NCBI GenBank assembly: GCA_037074705.1
Contig: CM073591.1
Span: 72,522,532 to 72,586,531, forward strand
DNA from: Zhengitettix transpicula
Lineage: Eukaryota > Arthropoda > Insecta > Orthoptera > Tetrigidae
Direction: 5' to 3'
Length of the DNA stretch: 64,000 nt
Shown: positions 59,525 through 64,000 of the stretch, one piece after another
Numbering within the stretch: position 1 is the first letter of the stretch
Layout: every line of letters begins with the position of its first letter
Translations under genes and position numbers: made by a program
Notes under the pieces: generated by a model
Database searches by the model: none
The model's input: the letters and a program-made list of their open reading frames with translations, nothing else
What the model was told of the DNA's origin: nothing

Positions 59525-61235
59525 AACGACACTTAAACGCCACCAATTACTTTTGCATTATCGTATCGCAGTACTCATCAGTTCAGAACTCATTCAAAAT
59601 CATCGGTGAAATTCGTTTTAAGTAATCACTTCAATTTTTTTAATTGATTCAATATTGGTGGTTTGAAGTTCACGTTTGAATATTTACTCGTCAACATTAA
59701 TTAATAAAGAAAAAATAGTACATGTGAGAAACCACACTTCAAACTATAATTTACAATCCCTAAATATAAAACGATGTTTTATCTCTTTACAAGTACCGAT
59801 ACAGTATTAACTAAGGATCGATATTTTTAGCGTTGCTACCTCAACTATTCTTTTTCTCTATAGATTTCCGTAGAAATAACAAACAGTTAACACTTTCAAT
59901 TTAGCCGAACCCAGAACGTGGCTTCGGCGATATTCGTCAATCATCGGCCAACGCCGGTTTTATATTCCTTACGTGAAGTTCAGCTAAAATTATGAAACAA
60001 ATTTTTCTGATAATTTTAAACTATCTCTTAACGTTATATCATATCATTGTTCCATTTTTTTCAGTTCATAGCGTATAAATATTTTATTAAATATTATAAA
60101 GAAAATTATTCTCTCCATACTGTATTATAATTGTAATATTTATTACATTAACAAACCATATCGTCATCATCAATTTCCTTAGGTTGTAAATACCAGCTTT
60201 ACTATTATCAAAAATAATAGAGAAAAGAGAAATATAGACTGAAATGTTCTGTAAATAAATGTACGATACTAACCGCTCTATGAAAGCGGTGAGCGGTGAA
60301 GAATACAATTTTTGAAATTCATATATTACTTTAGTATTGCATAGTCCGGTAGCATCGTTAAAATTATACTGTAATTCTTTATCCGACATAATGGCCAATA
60401 TCTGGGGTGATCGAGAGATACAACCCTTGTTCATGGGAATTCTAATGTAACATAAATATAAATATTAAAAATGTATTTGCCTAATTTACTACCTCTTCAG
60501 TTCTCATTACTGAAAAATAAAAATTTGGTAACTGTAAAAAGTGTCGTATTATTTCCCTACTTTTGAGACCGTAAGTTGCAAAGTTATCGACAAAACCACT
60601 ACAATCTACAGAAGAGAGGAGAAACAATCGTGCAAAATATCTGTATGAATAGTAACTTAAATAAAGTGAAATACTGGTTTGAATGGCTTTTAATGATACA
60701 TTTATATATGTCTTTACGGTTGAAGTGAAGACGTCTTAGGATTCGAATGTTAGACGAAAGCTAGTAGAAATACAAATATATATTGAACATAGATAATTCC
60801 AAGTAACTGTCGTACTTCTTCGGAGTAAAGAAACACACTGAAAGGGCTGTTAAATCTGATTGGAGTACTTAAGCATAATGAAACGGAGTGATTATTGCCA
60901 TAAACACTATAACATAAAAACTACAAAATATTTTTTTTTACTCAGTATTAGGAATAGCATTGTTTAGGCCTACGTTTTAAATTAGATTTATTAGTAGAAT
61001 ATTTTCTTGTTTTGGTCCGACCTCCGTACATATCCTTTAATTAAGTTTTATAGCTTCTTTGGCAAAGTTTTCTTTGAAGTTCCTGAACTGAAACAATTAC
61101 ACCCGTGAACAATTTACACATAATAATCATTCTTCAATGCAGTCCTAAATTTGGTTCCAGTAGAATGTGATTTAGCCAAGTGTTGGTGAGCCTATATTCA
61201 GGGACTAAACAACGGATTGGGAACGCTGACACTTG
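59525..61235. other. Intron 1, AT-rich, nothing recognised
   Basis: A 115-codon minus ORF (60087-60434) is AT-biased and unrecognised. Confidence 0.5.
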
Positions 61236-61240
61236 ACTGG

Positions 61241-61330
61241 GAGTCGACTCGGATGGCTCACACGGGAGAGAGGGTCACGTACCAAGTGGAGTTCCCGGGT
61301 TCGATTCCCGGTCTGGTCGAGATTTTTCCA
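61241..61330 (+). mobile_element. tRNA-derived SINE-like head
   Basis: An exact Pol III B box GGTTCGATTCC (61298-61308) lies in a perfect T-arm (CCGGG-TTCGATT-CCCGG, 61295-61311). An A-box-like TGGCTCACACGG lies at 61254-61265. The acceptor strands 61246-61252 and 61312-61318 can pair at most positions, but D and anticodon arms do not fold, so this is not a working tRNA gene. It is followed by GTCGAGATTTTTCC, an ending I associate with insect tRNA-derived SINEs. No poly(A) or target duplication was seen. Confidence 0.55.
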
Positions 61331-61334
61331 ACCT

Positions 61335-61689
61335 GATAAATTTAATTTTTCATTGGCACATTGACTTGTTGTTAGAATTACTGCATTTTAACAAGTTATT
61401 TACATCAACAGGCATTTTTTTCATGTGAAACAAAATAGACTTATCAGTTTAGTAATGCAACCATAGGTTTGAGAATTAAAATTAATTTTAGTTTTTCTCT
61501 GCGAAAATTAATTAAAAAGTTTCAAATACTTGTTACAGTTCATTTACTACTTTATAAAAACTATATGTTAACGTTAATAGCGATAAAAATGTTATCAACC
61601 TTATACAAAATTTTATTAGCACGTGATTTAGTGAATGCTGTTGTTAATATTTTCTAACTGGAAGAAGTTCTATTATAGGTAGCCTCAGT

Positions 61690-61730
<41 letters not shown>

Positions 61731-62330
61731 AAATAAAGGCAAGAATCAGATAGTAGTTTCGGAATAAGTGATCAGTCAGAGAAAACAAACAGAACACGCT
61801 CATATAGATGTTCAAATATCTTATAATTATTTTTTTAAGTTAATTTTTGAATTTGTAAAAATTATAAATTGCACGTTATTCTAAGAAATATATTTATAAA
61901 TATTATTACATTTATTCTCGAAAATTTTATATGAATTATTATTAATTGAATAATTAAACGGAAATATTTAATATATATAGTATATGTTTAGTTTCGTTAT
62001 TTGAAATAGTTTTAAATTCCTGAAGTTTCTGATTGTAATTTTTTTAATTCTCTAAATATGAATGATATGAAATATGAAAGAAAGACCGTTTCATATTTTG
62101 TGTTATAATTATATTTCAATCATTAAAAATAATTTATACCCATGGTAATTGTTCTTAATGCTGATTTTTCCATTTTTATAATTCATATTTTCTCTCAAAA
62201 AATAATTACTAGATTCTGTTGTCACATTGTGCAGTGATAGTGTTAGGCAGGGTTTCATACTATCTCATGTTTCTTGCTACTTGGTTCTTACTATACAGAA
62301 TGTAATTTATGACAGCCATGGTTTATAAAA
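61335..62330. other. Intron 1, AT-rich, nothing recognised apart from a microsatellite
   Basis: A (TA)n microsatellite at 61693-61728; otherwise long A/T-rich stretches. Confidence 0.55.
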
Positions 62331-62334
62331 CAAA

Positions 62335-62810
62335 CCATTCCGGGAACTTATGACCCACGTCTTCCAGGAGACGTCCTGGCTTATGCACATCTTTTTCCAA
62401 CGGGATTCGCGGAACCACGTGAATGCGTGTGCGTTGGTCCATTGTCGCAACGCCTCGCATTCACATCCTATTTAGGGCGAGGGCGGGCCCTGGTAAAATA
62501 CCAAAGCGGGCGGGAATGGCGGAACAGTTTTATATTGGTTTCCCGGGAGCGAGAGGAATGCTTCCTATGGGATCTGATTCCCTGTCCGCCCTGCCCGGAT
62601 TCCAGCTGTCTGCTGTGTCCGAGCTCCGGTCAGCATGGCCGGGAGTTTGGAATTCGCTTCCTGGAATTCCAGACGCTATGCACCCAGGAATTCACTCAAC
62701 AGGAAGGACGCGAGGGAGGGGGTTACACCGCAACTGCAAGTTGTTTCAGGCTAATTAAAAATTTGGCGTTACGCGGATTACCCGTGGGGAGAATTCTACT
62801 CGCATAAAAT
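62335..62810. promoter_or_regulatory. GC-rich island O, candidate regulatory element or unrecognised exon
   Basis: About 475 bases of GC-rich unique-looking DNA with CCACGTGAATGCGTGTGCG, CCATTGTCGC (SOX), CTATTTAGGGCG, GAATTCC palindromes and GGCTAATTAAAAATT at its end. Two overlapping plus ORFs (111 and 126 codons, 62423-62807) have proteins I do not recognise. It lies in the presumed Dfd intron, so an enhancer is favoured. Confidence 0.3.
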
Positions 62811-63202
62811 GATATATAAACAAATATTGTCAATTATTAATTTATAATTAATTAATTATTATTAGTATCCAATTTATTGAAACTTATATACACCATATGG
62901 ATATGATTCACTGTGATGTTTAAAATATAATATATTAATTTAGAAGTTATAGACCTGACAAAAACAAATTTACATTCGTAAAAATTTGCTTAAAAGTGTA
63001 CTCAAACGTCTTTGATGTATCTTAAGATATTATACATAACAAAAATAGACATTACAGTCTATAAAAATGACTAATGTGTTATCGGCATGTAGTTCCCTCT
63101 TCAGGGATATGAAGATTTACTTAACAAAACAAATATAATACTTTAATTAAAATCAAATTTTAGATGATAGATTTTATTGATAACATAATTATAGAAATAT
63201 TT

Positions 63203-63714
63203 TTTTTTTTTTTTTGGGCAATAGGCTACATGAGGGTAATCCACTTAGGGCAACTCCCCTTTAATAGCATAGGAAGGGATTTGAAAGGGGGGATGCGGAA
63301 GGGTAGAGGAAGGTAGCCAAGGGTTAACTAGGGCCCCCGGGCTATATTTTAAGGATCCTACCCGGCATTCGCCTAAAGGAATGCAGGGAAAACCTTAGAA
63401 AAACCTGCATCGGGTAGGTCGGGCATTGGGTACTTGTCCCACGCCCTTCCGATAGCGGGAGAGGAGTTTGCTGTGGGGACGCAGCTTACCCCTCACCATG
63501 CCTTGGCCTGTTTAGGAGGCAGCTGGCCGACTATTCCAATAGGAATAGCGGACAACTCTTGCCGTATGCCCAAGGTCTGCGACCCCGGAACATACACCTC
63601 TCAAAACAGACCGAGGTGCCTCGGCATGTGGGAACCTTAGTTCAAAAAAAACCAGAGAGATGTGAGAGCATCCCCAAAGGTAGCCCCCGCCAGAGCTCTC
63701 TGGGAAGGTTCACC
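63203..63714 (-). mobile_element. Family R retroelement, best copy, with poly(A) and target-site duplication
   Basis: The element is flanked by ATAGAAATATTT at 63191-63202 and 63715-63726, a direct repeat of up to 12 bases. A T run (to 63215) at the left makes a poly(A) tail on the minus strand, so the insertion is LINE-type retrotransposition. The ~500-base body has no tRNA-like head at its 5' end, which favours a 5'-truncated LINE over a SINE. Minus-strand translation gives AIGRAWDKYPMPDLPDAGF before a stop, close to the 58.1-kb copy. At least four more copies lie in this window. Confidence 0.85.
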
Positions 63715-63729
63715 ATAGAAATATTTGTG

Positions 63730-64000
63730 GACTTACAAATTTTTATACTAAGGGACTTACTCTCTTGACTGCACAATTTAAACTTGAATGATCAGAAAAA
63801 CTTAGTTACATAGTTTATTGCGGTTTGTAATGGTACAATTTAGATTTTAATTCATATAATGTAATAATTTTAAATTTTAAGCATAGTGCCACAACATTCA
63901 TTTAAATTATTAGTGTCATTTTTTATGTAAACTGCCGTTTTGTTTGATCTAATATGTAACATTTCACTCATTTCGAAAAGTAATTCCTTTCCTCATCCAA
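63730..64000. other. Intron 1, AT-rich end of window
   Basis: Nothing recognised; no homeobox exon begins before the end. Confidence 0.6.

Larger units (their letters stand above)
31418..64000 (+). other. Dfd intron 1 (open at the window end)
   Basis: From the donor to the window end no reading frame carries a Hox homeodomain; I looked for RQRTAYTR, LELEKEF and IWFQNRRMKWKK and saw none. The simplest reading is one intron of at least 32.6 kb. It is AT-rich with poly-A/T runs, microsatellites, foldback elements and retroelement fragments, broken by GC-richer islands that may be enhancers. All short ORFs within it have non-protein-like composition. A nested gene too diverged or too short to recognise cannot be excluded. 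Confidence 0.75.

Noticed and set aside
61246..61319. Possible functional tRNA gene.
   Set aside because: T-arm and part of the acceptor stem pair, but D and anticodon arms do not; better as a tRNA-derived SINE head.
31418..64000. Homeodomain exon of Dfd within the window.
   Set aside because: No frame shows homeodomain helix 3 (WFQNRR) or the N-terminal arm.

Overview
This window reads as AT-rich, gene-poor nuclear DNA from an insect (arthropod) Hox cluster. The only protein-coding exon I can support is the first coding exon of a Hox4-class gene, Deformed (Dfd), on the + strand at 30691-31417. It has the MSSFLM start, a DPKFPPSEEYSQSNYLP block, His/Gln/Gly/Pro-rich linkers, an acidic tract and the YPWMKKIHVAGV hexapeptide, and ends at a clean GTGAGT splice donor. 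No homeodomain exon is visible in the remaining 32.6 kb, so everything from 31418 to the end is read as Dfd intron 1, which is still open at the window edge. The AT-rich background, very long intron and heavy load of decayed repeats would suit a large insect genome (for example a cockroach, termite, stick insect or grasshopper). I cannot name the species.

Layout. 1-29.4 kb: intergenic DNA upstream of Dfd, which in a collinear insect cluster would face Scr. It holds no recognisable gene, several GC-richer islands with homeodomain, Exd/Hox, SOX and RFX-like motifs (3.0-3.3, 4.87, 6.8-7.3, 9.5-9.7, 10.65-10.85, 13.4-13.6, 13.95-14.3, 17.2-17.5 and 25.4-25.6 kb), and scattered repeats. 29.4-30.7 kb: Dfd promoter and 5' leader, with GAGA tracts, a CRE, an E-box, two TAATTGG/inverted CCAAT sites, a GC box and several short upstream ORFs. 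30.7-31.4 kb: exon 1. 31.4-64 kb: intron 1, with more candidate enhancer islands (35.4, 39.1, 40.5, 41.4-41.7, 48.2-48.5, 52.55-53.05, 59.05-59.5, 62.35-62.8 kb) and a richer repeat population.

The most interesting non-coding signal is a dispersed family with the core CTGANGA - one base - 5-bp stem - 5-7 nt loop - GAAAC. Three copies (8392, 22041, 49854) keep the stem while its bases change in compensating ways. This resembles the hammerhead-ribozyme-like motifs known from Penelope-like retroelements. Looser relatives of the core sit inside large foldback (inverted-repeat) elements at 5808-5969, 40976-41095, 48.99-49.25, 49.3-49.55 and 51.97-52.33 kb. Other structures are a 375-bp palindromic element with an LTR-tail/primer-binding-site-like centre (20654-21028), a 69-bp-arm foldback (24666-24850), a GC-rich poly(A) retroelement family whose best copy (63.2-63.7 kb) has a target-site duplication, and one tRNA-derived SINE-like head (61.24-61.33 kb).

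How the parts relate: the coding exon, its promoter and the candidate enhancer islands plausibly form one Dfd regulatory landscape. The repeats look like later insertions between the islands. No miR-10 or miR-993 hairpin, CRISPR array, rRNA or intact tRNA gene was seen.
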